Below are positions 38,910 through 47,703 of a DNA stretch of 64,000 nucleotides, in pieces. Source of the stretch: Labrys sp. WJW (GTDB lineage: Bacteria > Pseudomonadota > Alphaproteobacteria > Rhizobiales > Labraceae); contig NZ_LYXZ01000043.1 of NCBI RefSeq assembly GCF_001676615.1, forward strand, positions 1-64,000, given 5' to 3'. Each line of letters starts with the position of its first letter. Position 1 is the stretch's first letter. Below the pieces are notes generated by a model. The model searched no databases, was not told the DNA's origin, and saw nothing but the letters and a program-made list of their open reading frames with translations. The position numbers and the translations under genes are program-made.

Positions 38910-39371
38910 TTAGGCGTTGCCCTTCTTGGCCCTGCCGCGCGCAGTGCGAACCGGGGCTTTCTCCTTGGTCTGCCGGCCTTGCTGCCCCAGGCCGAGTTCC
39001 TTGGCCAACCGTGAGCGGTGGGCCGAGTAATTCGGCGCCACCATGGGATAGTCGGCAGGCAGTCCCCATTTTTCCCGGTATTGCTCCGGCGTCATGTCAT
39101 AGGCGCTGCGCAGGTGCCGGCTCAGCGACTTGAACTTGCGTCCGTCCTCCAGGCATATGACATAGTCGGGCGTGACGGACTTCTTGATCGGCACCGCCGG
39201 CGTTGCCGCAACGACGGGTTCGATTGGCCTTCCAGTATTCAGATCGCTCAACCGTCCATGTACCGATCTGATGAGTTCGGAAAGGGACGAAGAGGAGACC
39301 TGATTATTCGCTACATAGGCAGAGACGATATCGACCGTGAGGTCGACCAGTTTCGTGTCAGCTTCAAGCAC
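38910..39371 (-). CDS. mucR: MucR/Ros family transcriptional regulator
   Basis: Regulator of 153 residues with the conserved C-terminal half SRHLRSAYDMTPEQYREKWG and DYPMVAPNYSAHRS of MucR. In the zinc-finger segment VICLEDGRKFKSLSRHLRS the second ligand cysteine is Asp and the usual second histidine is absent, so zinc binding by the classical set is unlikely. Such zinc-free members are known in Mesorhizobium. It starts at a GTG; no in-frame ATG is available. MucR proteins control exopolysaccharide, motility and cell-cycle genes through A+T-rich sites. Confidence 0.88.
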   Translation of the reverse strand: MLEADTKLVDLTVDIVSAYVANNQVSSSSLSELIRSVHGRLSDLNTGRPIEPVVAATPAVPIKKSVTPDYVICLEDGRKFKSLSRHLRSAYDMTPEQYREKWGLPADYPMVAPNYSAHRSRLAKELGLGQQGRQTKEKAPVRTARGRAKKGNA

Positions 39372-39808
39372 GTTGAGCCACTTTCATTGTTGTGTTGATT
39401 TCAAAGTGAGTGAAGTTTTCTTAGTGACCGCAGCGTTGTGGACCCTATTGCCGCGGTGAGTCTGTGACACTCAAGCAAATTTCCACCCATGTAAAGCCGT
39501 GGCGGGCAAGTCTTTGAGCCTGTCCTCAGGCAACACCGATAATGCTGGCGATTTGACCGGCTCGGCCTTCGGCCATCACGCATAAGACTGTCGATATGCT
39601 TAAGAAAAAGGCAGTCGTTCTTTTTCCTGGAGTGAGGTGGTTTGACCTTGAGCTGCCCATTGGCGGGCGCCACGCGCCTTTCGTCTGCCGCAGCGAAGAC
39701 CCAGGCCAGCCTCACAGTTGCCAGGAATAGCCGCCGTTATGACAGCCTGACGATTGAACGGCTTCAAGAAAGTCGTCAATATCATCCTCCGATCTGGAGA
39801 GTTCACCA
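39372..39808. other. spacer upstream of mucR and the secreted-protein gene
   Basis: This 437-base divergent region holds no gene that I can support; a minus-strand frame at 39401-39715 lacks family features. It likely carries promoters for mucR (minus) and the gene at 39809 (plus). MucR commonly represses itself at such sites, but no specific box is evident to me. Confidence 0.45.
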
Positions 39809-40309
39809 ATGAGGATTGCCTTCGCCTTGTCTTGCGCTGGCCTGATCGCCTGCTTGGGCACTGCCCCGGCCTGGGCCGATGGTGCCAGTTGCAGCGACAT
39901 CAAGCGCGCATTGGTCTCCGCAAATATGGACTTGATGCGCATCGAGCGAGGACCGCTGCCGGTCGCGCCGGTGCAGGCCGCCTTGGTGATCGGCCAGATG
40001 TCAGCCCTCACCCAGCTTACCCGGCTTGCCTGCGACGAGGAGGATGCTCGCCAGATCGCGAAGGTCGTTGGGGTTCGCCTGCGTGGCCTGCAGGCCATGC
40101 TGCCGATCGGTTCCGCTCCTACCGAGGGAGCGCAGGCTCCGGAAGCCCCTGCCGAGACGGCGGAAGCCCCGGAAAACCCACCGACGCCACCGCCGGCGCC
40201 GCCCAGCGAAGCCCGTCGACAGGCCACCCGAAAGCCAGCGAGTGCCGTCGGCTGCCATCGCGTCTATTATACGAGGGATGGCCATCGCTATTGGCGCTGC
40301 CAGCGCTGA
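39809..40309 (+). CDS. secreted protein with Pro/Ala/Glu-rich linker, unknown function
   Basis: Protein of 166 residues. Residues 1 to about 23 form a signal peptide ending in APAWA. A helical domain (about 24-105) with Cys28 and Cys74 follows, then a linker of Pro, Ala and Glu (about 107-138), and a short aromatic and basic tail (VYYTRDGHRYWRCQR). Two cysteines in each end domain suggest disulfides in the periplasm. GGAGAG precedes the start. I do not recognise a named family. It is convergent with the L,D-transpeptidase-like gene, 16 bases apart. Confidence 0.7.
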   Translation: MRIAFALSCAGLIACLGTAPAWADGASCSDIKRALVSANMDLMRIERGPLPVAPVQAALVIGQMSALTQLTRLACDEEDARQIAKVVGVRLRGLQAMLPIGSAPTEGAQAPEAPAETAEAPENPPTPPPAPPSEARRQATRKPASAVGCHRVYYTRDGHRYWRCQR

Positions 40310-40325
40310 GCGCAAGCAATCGCGC

Positions 40326-41417
40326 TTATTCGCTGCCTTCGCAGATCGGGGTTGGCCGCGGCGGCGGGGCGGGATGGTCGAGCTTGTACTGAGCCAAGAC
40401 CGGCTCCAGGGTTTGTCTCGACCAATATTTGGGGGCACCGATCTCCCTCAGGCAGGCAGCGTTCCAATAGAGGCCAGCCCGGGCGGGCGACTGACCGGCT
40501 GCCACCGCGCGCGCGACATTGCTGACGTCGGCGGCTTCGGGATAGATGTAGAGCGTGGTCGGATAGTCCTTCACCATGGACAGGATCTGCTTCACATCCC
40601 CGAGCGACCAGCTGGTGCAGCCATTGCTGCGGCCGCCGGCATAGTCCACCAGCTTCCCAAAGGGAACATAACCATCCTGGTTCGCATAGGGGCTGCTCGG
40701 AGCCTTGCGCAGGCACACGCCCTTCAGGGCGACGGCGGCATGGCCGCCAATCGCGCGCTGGCGGGCATTGGCGGTCTCGCCCACGCCATCGAACTGGATG
40801 AAGGATCGCAGGAATGCCGCATCCTGGTTCGCCGCTACGCGATAATAGCCCTTGAAAGAGGTTTTGGTTTCGGCCGTCACATAGGAACCGCCGGTCGTCA
40901 GTTCCGAATCCTGCGCATTGCCGAAATGCCTGGCGCAGCGTCGCCCATTGGCGAAGTCCGCTACGCCTCTCAGATTGCGGCCGCCGCCATGCCCGGCTGA
41001 AATGGCCCGGAAGGTATGCTGGGATTCGCAGATGATGTAGAAGCGCCCGCCCGAACTGCCGGGATCGTTGGGCCGCGTCGCATCCATGGCGAAGTAGCAG
41101 GGGTTGCTGACGGCTCCCTGGCTCGCCTTCTGGATATAGAGCGCACGGGCTCTTTGCAGGACCGGCAAGGCGATCTGTCCCTGCCCCTCGCCGACATAGC
41201 TCATCAGCCAGGAGGGAATGCCGGCCGCCAGAGCCTCGCTCGATCCACCGCCGATGGCGGCACCGAAGCACAGGCAGGCGATACCCACGCCTTTCGCCAG
41301 CCTGGATTTCGGCTGCAGCAAGCCTGACAGCCTTCCAAAGCGGGTCCCAAAGGCTCCGGTGGTCTCCATTCCACGGGTGCGAGGGGTCGCCTTGAGCATA
41401 TGCGCCAACCGAGCCAT
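40326..41417 (-). CDS. murein L,D-transpeptidase catalytic domain-like secreted protein
   Basis: Protein of 363 residues resembling the murein L,D-transpeptidase catalytic-domain family (PF13645-like), with the putative nucleophile cysteine in GGRSNGCTSW. An N-terminal basic stretch of about 35 residues precedes a hydrophobic segment (GVGIACLCFGAAIGG) that ends near ALA, a long signal peptide or anchor. The ATG at 41417 follows AGAGGA; a frame extending to 41519 is not supported. Expected to act on peptidoglycan in the periplasm, cross-linking or modifying peptide stems. Confidence 0.72.
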   Translation of the reverse strand: MARLAHMLKATPRTRGMETTGAFGTRFGRLSGLLQPKSRLAKGVGIACLCFGAAIGGGSSEALAAGIPSWLMSYVGEGQGQIALPVLQRARALYIQKASQGAVSNPCYFAMDATRPNDPGSSGGRFYIICESQHTFRAISAGHGGGRNLRGVADFANGRRCARHFGNAQDSELTTGGSYVTAETKTSFKGYYRVAANQDAAFLRSFIQFDGVGETANARQRAIGGHAAVALKGVCLRKAPSSPYANQDGYVPFGKLVDYAGGRSNGCTSWSLGDVKQILSMVKDYPTTLYIYPEAADVSNVARAVAAGQSPARAGLYWNAACLREIGAPKYWSRQTLEPVLAQYKLDHPAPPPRPTPICEGSE

Positions 41418-41631
41418 CGTGAGTTCTTTCCTCTTTTCGCCGAACCGGCCCGCGAAGAAGGCACAGCACCAGGCGATGCGAAGACCAGGCGAGCACGGCC
41501 GCAATCGGCATGGCGTCACGCTAGCCTGGAAGCGTTACGTTTCCTTTACTCACCTTGCATGTCGGTAGAGGACGGCAAATTGATGGAGAGCCGTTCTCCC
41601 TGCTAAAAGCGGCACCGTGGCGACGACGACC

Positions 41632-41841
41632 TCAGCAAAGCTTCAACGCGCCTGCTTTCGAGCTGCCCGTCTTGCGATCGATGACGAGTTCGAAACTCAC
41701 CTTTTGCCCCTCCCGCAACTCGTCGAGGCCAGAAAGCGTCACGGCGCTGATGTGGACGAAGATATCCCGGCTGCCATTGTCCGGCGCGATGAAGCCGTAT
41801 CCCTTGGCGGGATCGAACCATTTGACAGTACCAGTGCTCAT
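41632..41841 (-). CDS. cold-shock domain protein
   Basis: Single cold-shock domain of 69 residues, with RNP1 KGYGFI and RNP2 IFVHIS. It starts [28 protein letters not shown] lies seven to eight bases ahead. It binds single-stranded nucleic acid and acts as an RNA chaperone. Frames extending further upstream are rejected because the family start is clear. Confidence 0.92.
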   Translation of the reverse strand: MSTGTVKWFDPAKGYGFIAPDNGSRDIFVHISAVTLSGLDELREGQKVSFELVIDRKTGSSKAGALKLC

Positions 41842-42223
41842 GCTGAGCCTCCCCCAAGAGGCTTCAATCCCGGCTTTCGGCACCCGATGCGGATTCCAAC
41901 TTCTGCCAAAGACACCAAGGCCCCCGGAAACGCCGTTCGTTGGGATTGCGTACAATGTCTTCGGCAAGCCACCGGCAGGCTATTCCGGATGGCACAGACA
42001 AATGGTTCGCTGCCTCTGCTTCATTCAGAAAGAGCCCGACGTTTTGACCGCCGGGCAAGGTCGTGTCTTAGGACCTGTCACCCGCCAGCTCCTCCTAAGG
42101 CAGGCGCTGGCAGTATCTCGATTTTCGCACGACCTCGTGATTTCGCCGTGACAACATGCCTTCGGGACGGCGGGCTCGAGCACGACGACACAACCGGGTA
42201 ATACGAGATGCATGCGCTCGATT
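41842..42223. other. long spacer upstream of the cold-shock gene
   Basis: No gene is supported between the AraC-type gene end and the cold-shock start. A long 5' leader is common for cold-shock genes and could fill part of this stretch, but I see no clear conserved cold box. Confidence 0.45.
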
Positions 42224-43204
42224 TCAGGCTGCCGGGAAAGCCTCCTTGGCGCTCGCGCTTTCACGCTCTCCCTGATACCGTCGGGCGTAATGGGCCGGCG
42301 GCAGGCCGACATGCCGGGTGAAGGCAACGCTGAACGTGCTCGCCGAACTATAGCCCACCCGCTCGGCAATCTCGGCAATACCGCCCTGCCCGCTTCGCAA
42401 TTGGCGCTTGGCTAGGGCCATGCGCCAGGACAGCAGATATTCCATCGGCGAGACACCGACCACATGCCGGAACCGTTCGAAAAAGGCTGATCGGGACAGG
42501 GCTGCCGCCTGCGCCAATAGCGCCACCGTCCATGGCCGGGCCGGATCTTCGTGCATGCGCCGGATCACCGGCGCGAGGCGCCCATCGGCAAGACCGCACA
42601 GGAGGCCGGGGGAAGCGGTGGTCCGAGCTGACGACCGCAGCGCCTCGATGAGAAGGACCTCCAGCAGGCGTGCCAAGACGACCTCACGCGCGGGTCGCAG
42701 CCCGCGTGACTCCTCGCCGACCAGTTTCACCAGGGTGGCGAGCCGGTTTTCGCCACGCACATGGACGAGCTGCGGCAGCAGTGAAACCAGCAGGGCCGCG
42801 TCCGGCGAAGCGAAGTGGCAATAGCCGACCAGCAGCACGACGTCCGGCAGTCCGTCGGGATAGCCGAGCCTGAATTCATCGTCACCCAGGGCAACCGGCA
42901 TGCTGTCAGCGGCATCAGAGGCCATCGGAGCCGGGCTGGACATAACGAAACCATGGGCCGCGGGGATCAGCACAAAATCGCCCGCTCGCAACATGATCGG
43001 TTCATGCCCATCGGCTGCGAGGCTGCATGTCCCCTCGAGAACCACGCAGTAGAACGGCCGGCCGGCCTCGGTGCGGCGCACGCGCCAGGGCCCCGCCGCA
43101 CCCACGATTTTCGAAAAGCGGGCTTCTGGCTGGAGCAGCGTGACGATGTCGGCGAGCGGATCGGTCAAATCTGGACTTATGCGAATGAAATTTGGACTTC
43201 TCAT
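42224..43204 (-). CDS. AraC family transcriptional regulator with cupin sensor
   Basis: Regulator of 326 residues: an N-terminal cupin-like domain (about residues 20-190, with FYCVVLEGTCSLAADGHEP) of the AraC_binding/cupin_6 type and a C-terminal double helix-turn-helix (VVGVSPMEYLLSWRMALAKRQL and IAERVGYSSASTFSVAFTRH). It is divergent from the short-chain dehydrogenase gene across 64 bases and likely regulates it, a common pairing. Confidence 0.87.
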   Translation of the reverse strand: MRSPNFIRISPDLTDPLADIVTLLQPEARFSKIVGAAGPWRVRRTEAGRPFYCVVLEGTCSLAADGHEPIMLRAGDFVLIPAAHGFVMSSPAPMASDAADSMPVALGDDEFRLGYPDGLPDVVLLVGYCHFASPDAALLVSLLPQLVHVRGENRLATLVKLVGEESRGLRPAREVVLARLLEVLLIEALRSSARTTASPGLLCGLADGRLAPVIRRMHEDPARPWTVALLAQAAALSRSAFFERFRHVVGVSPMEYLLSWRMALAKRQLRSGQGGIAEIAERVGYSSASTFSVAFTRHVGLPPAHYARRYQGERESASAKEAFPAA

Positions 43205-43268
43205 TGTAGCAAGTCCGGCCGTGATGATCTAGCCTCCCGGCTTCACCAACCTCATCCGTGGAAACCCG

Positions 43269-44012
43269 ATGAAAACCGTCCTGATTACCGGATGCTCGTC
43301 CGGATTCGGCCTCGAAACGGCCCGCTATTTCCTCGACCGTGGCTGGAAGGTCATTGCCACGATGCGCACACCAAGCGAGGAGATCTTGCCCCGCTCCGAG
43401 CATGTGCGCCTGCTGGGCCTCGACGTTACCGATCCCCGTAGTATCAGCCGGGCCGTGGAAGCCGCGGGACCGGTCGACGTCCTGGTCAACAATGCCGGTA
43501 TCGGCGTGCTGAACGCCCTCGAAGGCACGTCGATGGCTGACATCCGCGAGGTCTTCGAGACCAACACGCTCGGCACCATCGCAATGACACAGGCCCTGTT
43601 GCCCCAGTTCCGGCAGCACCGGACCGGCGTCATCGTGAATGTCACTTCGAGCGTGACCTACACGCCACTTCCGCTGCTTGCCGTCTATAGCGCCAGCAAG
43701 GCGGCGGTAAATGCCTTCACTCAATCGCTGGCACTCGAACTCGCTCCCTTCGACGTGCGCGTTCGCCTGGTGCTGCCCGGACGGGCTCCGGAGACCCGTT
43801 TCGGCGAAAATGCGCGAGCCCGCATGAAGGAAGGCATTCCCGAAGCCTATGCCAGCCTGGCACAGCAGGTCTTCGCCGAATGGGGAGAGGCAACAGCGAC
43901 GACGAAGGCACAGGACGTTACAGAAGCGGTGTGGCGCGCGGCAACCGACCCGTTTTGCCCCCAGCGCCTCGCCGCCGGCGCCGATGCCGTGGCACTGGCC
44001 GGAACGAACTGA
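43269..44012 (+). CDS. short-chain dehydrogenase/reductase
   Basis: Classical SDR of 247 residues: cofactor motif TGCSSGFG, NNAG at about residue 76, catalytic Ser in NVTSSVTY and YSASK with the catalytic Tyr and Lys. The proline-glycine turn after the active site reads PGRAPETRF where PG is followed by the usual T/S-rich loop. NAD(P)-dependent oxidation or reduction of an unknown alcohol or ketone. Controlled probably by the divergent AraC gene. Confidence 0.87.
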   Translation: MKTVLITGCSSGFGLETARYFLDRGWKVIATMRTPSEEILPRSEHVRLLGLDVTDPRSISRAVEAAGPVDVLVNNAGIGVLNALEGTSMADIREVFETNTLGTIAMTQALLPQFRQHRTGVIVNVTSSVTYTPLPLLAVYSASKAAVNAFTQSLALELAPFDVRVRLVLPGRAPETRFGENARARMKEGIPEAYASLAQQVFAEWGEATATTKAQDVTEAVWRAATDPFCPQRLAAGADAVALAGTN

Positions 44013-44314
44013 ACCGCAGCAGCGCTCGTCCAGCGTTTCATCCCGGCAGCGATGGCGTGTTCTCCCTGGGATCAGACCTCAGTCTATGTCTCTCGGTGAG
44101 GCAGAATAAAACGGTAATATTCTGCTTCAAATTGATAGAATGCCGATAGATTTCTTTCTAACGAAACGTCATCCACCTAAAAACAAACAGAACATCGGGC
44201 ATTTTTCACGCTCCGGCACCGATCGGGCTTGATCAATTCTGCGACTGGGCCGTAGATCGGTCTTGGGTATGATCGTCATTTCCAAGCCATTCACGTGTTT
44301 GCGGGGGATGTTTC
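44013..44314. other. spacer before the HlyD-type gene
   Basis: No gene is supported in these 302 bases. The middle (about 44095-44210) is A+T-rich and likely contains the promoter for the HlyD/permease operon. Confidence 0.5.
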
Positions 44315-45313
44315 GTGGCGGCTGACTCCAAGGGACGTACAGTTTTCCGGTCGATCATCGGCGGGGGCGCTCTCGTCGCGCTGGGGGCGATACTGTGGTT
44401 CGCCACACGCCCTCCCCCGCTTGTCGTGCAAGGCGAAGTCACCGCCAACCGGGTCGACATCAGCTCCCGGGTGGCGGGCCGCATCGCCAAGCTGGCGGTC
44501 GACGTCGGAGACAATGTCAAGCAAGGCGATGTGATCGCCCAATTGGAGAGCCCCCAGCTCGATACCGGCCTGCTGGCGGCCAGGGCAGCCTTCAACGTCG
44601 CCAAGGCCGATTTCGAACGCGTCAACAGCACGCGGGCCGAGACGATAGACGCCCGTCGGGCCGATCTCGCCGCAGCCAAGGCCGACGTCGTGCTCTACCA
44701 GGAAGTCTCCAATCGCCAGGCCGCACTGGTGCGGAGCGGCAACACCCCCCAGCAGCGCGTCGATGAGGCCACGCGCAATCTCGAGGCGGCGACGCGCAAG
44801 CAGGAAGCCGCCGAAGCGCAGCTGCGGTTGGCGGAAAAGGGTGCGAGTGACGAGGAAAAGGCCCTGTCGGCCGCCCAGGTCAAGCAGGCCGAAGCCAGCC
44901 TCGGCCAACGCGAAGCCGATGTGACCGAGCTGACCATCAAGGCCCCGATTTCCGGACAGGTGACCACGCGGGTCGCCGAGCTCGGCGAGAATTTCAGCTC
45001 CGGCGCGCCCATCTATTCGCTCATCAACCTCGACGATCCCTGGTTCACCTTCAACCTGCGTGAGGACCTGCTGGCCGGGCTCAAGGTCGGCGACAAATTT
45101 GATGTCACCATCCCTGCGTTAGGTGCCAAGCCGGTAGCCGTCCGCGTCACGACCATCAACGTGCAGGGCCAGTTCGCGACATGGCGGGCAACCCGGGCGA
45201 CCGGTGACTTCGACCTGCGCACCTTCGAGGTCCGGGCCAAACCGGTCGATCGTCTGGAAGGATTGAGGCCGGGCATGAGCGTCATCGCGGCCTGGAACCG
45301 GCAAGGCCATTGA
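44315..45313 (+). CDS. HlyD-type periplasmic adaptor (membrane fusion protein)
   Basis: Adaptor of 332 residues starting at a GTG with GGGGGA upstream. It has one N-terminal membrane anchor (IIGGGALVALGAILWFA), a barrel-sandwich half motif (GRIAKLAVDVGDNVKQGDVIAQLES), a long coiled-coil hairpin (about residues 80-195) and the returning lipoyl half (LTIKAPISGQVTTRVAELGE). It would link inner-membrane permeases to an outer-membrane channel. It is first in a three-gene operon with two ABC-2 permeases. Confidence 0.87.
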   Translation: MAADSKGRTVFRSIIGGGALVALGAILWFATRPPPLVVQGEVTANRVDISSRVAGRIAKLAVDVGDNVKQGDVIAQLESPQLDTGLLAARAAFNVAKADFERVNSTRAETIDARRADLAAAKADVVLYQEVSNRQAALVRSGNTPQQRVDEATRNLEAATRKQEAAEAQLRLAEKGASDEEKALSAAQVKQAEASLGQREADVTELTIKAPISGQVTTRVAELGENFSSGAPIYSLINLDDPWFTFNLREDLLAGLKVGDKFDVTIPALGAKPVAVRVTTINVQGQFATWRATRATGDFDLRTFEVRAKPVDRLEGLRPGMSVIAAWNRQGH

Positions 45314-45314
45314 C

Positions 45315-46535
45315 ATGAAGGGCGCTGGCCGCATCACAGCCGGCTTCTGGCTGGTGTTCTGCCGGGAATTCGCCTGGCTGCGCCACCGTCCCTTCCTGTT
45401 GTGCCTGACCACGCTCGTGCCGCTGATCCTGATCGCCGTGCTGTCGGTGACGTTCAGCGCGGGCCTGGTGACGCGCCTGCCGATCGCGGTGCTCGACCTC
45501 GACGGCAGCGACCTGTCGCGCCAGGTCATCCGGACCGTCGATGCCACGCCGGACAGCGCCGTGACCCTCCGCGTCGCGGATCTCGGCGAGGGCAAGCGGG
45601 CCATCCAGTCCGGCTCGATCTATGGCTTGCTGATGCTGCCCAAGAACCTGGAACGCGACGTCTTCGCCGGACGCCAGCCCCAGGTGGTGTTCTTCTACAA
45701 CAATCAGCTGATGACGGCCGGCAGTCTTGCCGCCCGCGGCGTCAACAATGCGGTGCCCGCTGTCGAGGGGGCGGTGCGTGTGTCGCTGCGAACCAGCCGG
45801 GGCATGCTGATGGCAGCGGCGCAGCAGGCCGTCACGCCGATCCCCGTGCAGACCCAGGCCCTGTTCAATCCCACCCTGAACTACGCGCATTTCCTGCTCG
45901 CCAGCATCATGCCGGCCGTATTGCAGATCGTGATCGTACTGTCCTCGGTCTATGCCGCCGGGCTCGATACCGAGACACGCCATCGCCTGCGTGTCCTGCG
46001 CCGACTGGGGAATGGGCTGTGGCCGGCCCTGGCCGGCAAGATGCTGCCCTATACGCTGATCTTCCTGGGCGTGCTCGGCCTTGGCGACGCCATCCTGTTC
46101 GGCCTTCTCGGCCTGCCCCTGCGCGGCAATCCCTTCCTGCTCCTCGCCGCAGGCACGCTCTATATTCTGGCCTGCCAGTTCTACGGCCTGGTGCTGACCT
46201 TGTTCATCAAGCCGGTCACCTCCGCCATCAGCCTGGCGACACTGATCGTTTCCCCTGCCTTCGGTTATATGGGGATCGGCTTCCCGCGCCTGGGCATGAA
46301 CGCCTTCGCCACTTGGTGGAGCGCCGGGCTACCGGGAACCTGGTATCTCACCGCCCGCATCGACCAGACGCTGCGGGGCACGCCGCCGGACCTGTCGCTT
46401 CATCCCATCCTGATCCTGCTGGCCTTCGTCATCGGCCTGGGGCTGTTGGCCGGCTTCAGGCTGGAGCTCATGCGCCGGCATACGCTGGCTGAAAAGCGCG
46501 CCGCTTCGTCGGCGCGGGCGGAGGCGCGGGCATGA
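45315..46535 (+). CDS. ABC-2 type permease
   Basis: Membrane protein of 406 residues of the YhhJ/YbhR-like ABC-2 permease group: one N-terminal segment (PFLLCLTTLVPLILIAVLSV), a large periplasmic domain (LPIAVLDLDGSDLSRQVIR onward), then five to six C-terminal segments. Its start follows the adaptor stop by one base. Normally it works as a dimer with an ATPase subunit; no such gene is found in this operon. Confidence 0.85.
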   Translation: MKGAGRITAGFWLVFCREFAWLRHRPFLLCLTTLVPLILIAVLSVTFSAGLVTRLPIAVLDLDGSDLSRQVIRTVDATPDSAVTLRVADLGEGKRAIQSGSIYGLLMLPKNLERDVFAGRQPQVVFFYNNQLMTAGSLAARGVNNAVPAVEGAVRVSLRTSRGMLMAAAQQAVTPIPVQTQALFNPTLNYAHFLLASIMPAVLQIVIVLSSVYAAGLDTETRHRLRVLRRLGNGLWPALAGKMLPYTLIFLGVLGLGDAILFGLLGLPLRGNPFLLLAAGTLYILACQFYGLVLTLFIKPVTSAISLATLIVSPAFGYMGIGFPRLGMNAFATWWSAGLPGTWYLTARIDQTLRGTPPDLSLHPILILLAFVIGLGLLAGFRLELMRRHTLAEKRAASSARAEARA

Positions 46536-47698
46536 GTGGCATCCTCAAGGCCTACCGGCACGAACTGGGGCGCATCTTCGCCCTCAAGGCGATCTTTTCG
46601 ACCCTGTTCGTCGCTGCCCTGATCTATGCGGTCTACTATCCGCAACCCTATCGCAACGAGGCCCTGCGCGATGTGCCGGTCGCGGTGGTGGATCTCGATG
46701 GCACCACGGCCAGCCGCGAGCTGGCGCGGCGCCTCGATGCTTCCTCGGATGTCGCCGTGGCGATGGCCCTGCCCGATCTTGCGACCGCCGAGCGCGAAGT
46801 CTTCAAACGCACCTTGTCCGGCGCCGTGGTGATCCCGCTCCATTTCGAGCGTGACCTCCTACATGGCCGCGCCTCGCCGATTTCCCTCTATTCCGATGCC
46901 AGCTATTTCCTGATCAACACGCGTGTCGCCGGCGCGGTGAATACGGTTGCCCGCGCCTATGGCGCGGAAGTCGAGACGGCCCGCCTGATCGGGCTCGGCA
47001 TCGACCCGGCCGTCGCGGCCTCGGCCACCAGCCCGATGCCCCTCGTCTCCATCCCCCTGTTCAATCCCCAGGGCGGCTATGCCACCTATGTGCTGCCGGG
47101 CGCCTTCACCATCATCATGCAGCAGACCCTGCTGATCGCCGTCTGCCTGCTCGCCACCATCGCCGGCATGCCGGGTGTCGCCGGACAGAGCGTGCCCGAT
47201 GTCGGAGCGACCGCCACCGTCCTCGGCAAGCTTGCAGCCTATCTGACCGTGGCCGTGTTGCTCGTGCCGTTCTATTTCATCGTCCTCCCCTATTTCTACA
47301 ACATTCCCAGGCTAGGGGCCCTCGGCACCATCGCGCTCCTCGCCCTGCCCTTCGTACTGTCGGTCAGCGCGCTCGGCATGGTGATCGGGCTGACATTGCG
47401 CTCGCCCCTGACCGTACAGCTCACGGCCGCTGCGCTCGGCCTGCCGCTCTTCTTCCTCTCCGGCTTTTCCTGGCCGATCGAGGCCGTTCCACCCGCACTC
47501 CGCGCGGTGGCGCAACTCATTCCCGGCAGCATCGCCATCACCGGCATGACCCAGGTGGTCGAGATGGGGGCCTCGATCGACGATGTCAGGATGCAGTTCC
47601 TCGGCCTGTGGGCGCTCGCCATCGGCTACACCCTGTTCGCCATCCTGCTCGAATGGCGCCGGCAGCGACGCCAGGCTGCTCGATCTGCCCTCGCCTGA
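46532..47698 (+). CDS. ABC-2 type permease
   Basis: Second ABC-2 permease, 388 residues, with the same plan as the preceding one: N-terminal segment (AIFSTLFVAALIYAVYYPQP), periplasmic domain (VPVAVVDLDGTTASRELARR) and C-terminal membrane segments. It overlaps the previous gene by four bases (ATGA). The two probably form a heterodimeric export pore. Confidence 0.85.
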   Translation: MSGILKAYRHELGRIFALKAIFSTLFVAALIYAVYYPQPYRNEALRDVPVAVVDLDGTTASRELARRLDASSDVAVAMALPDLATAEREVFKRTLSGAVVIPLHFERDLLHGRASPISLYSDASYFLINTRVAGAVNTVARAYGAEVETARLIGLGIDPAVAASATSPMPLVSIPLFNPQGGYATYVLPGAFTIIMQQTLLIAVCLLATIAGMPGVAGQSVPDVGATATVLGKLAAYLTVAVLLVPFYFIVLPYFYNIPRLGALGTIALLALPFVLSVSALGMVIGLTLRSPLTVQLTAAALGLPLFFLSGFSWPIEAVPPALRAVAQLIPGSIAITGMTQVVEMGASIDDVRMQFLGLWALAIGYTLFAILLEWRRQRRQAARSALA

Positions 47699-47703
47699 GT
47701 TCT

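Noticed and set aside
38668-38913. Small plus-strand frame from a GTG before mucR
   Set aside because: No ribosome-binding site, its end runs through an interspersed repeat, and there is no recognisable family.
39401-39715. Minus-strand frame of 104 codons upstream of mucR
   Set aside because: No clear ribosome-binding site, unusual composition and no family similarity; more likely the regulatory spacer.
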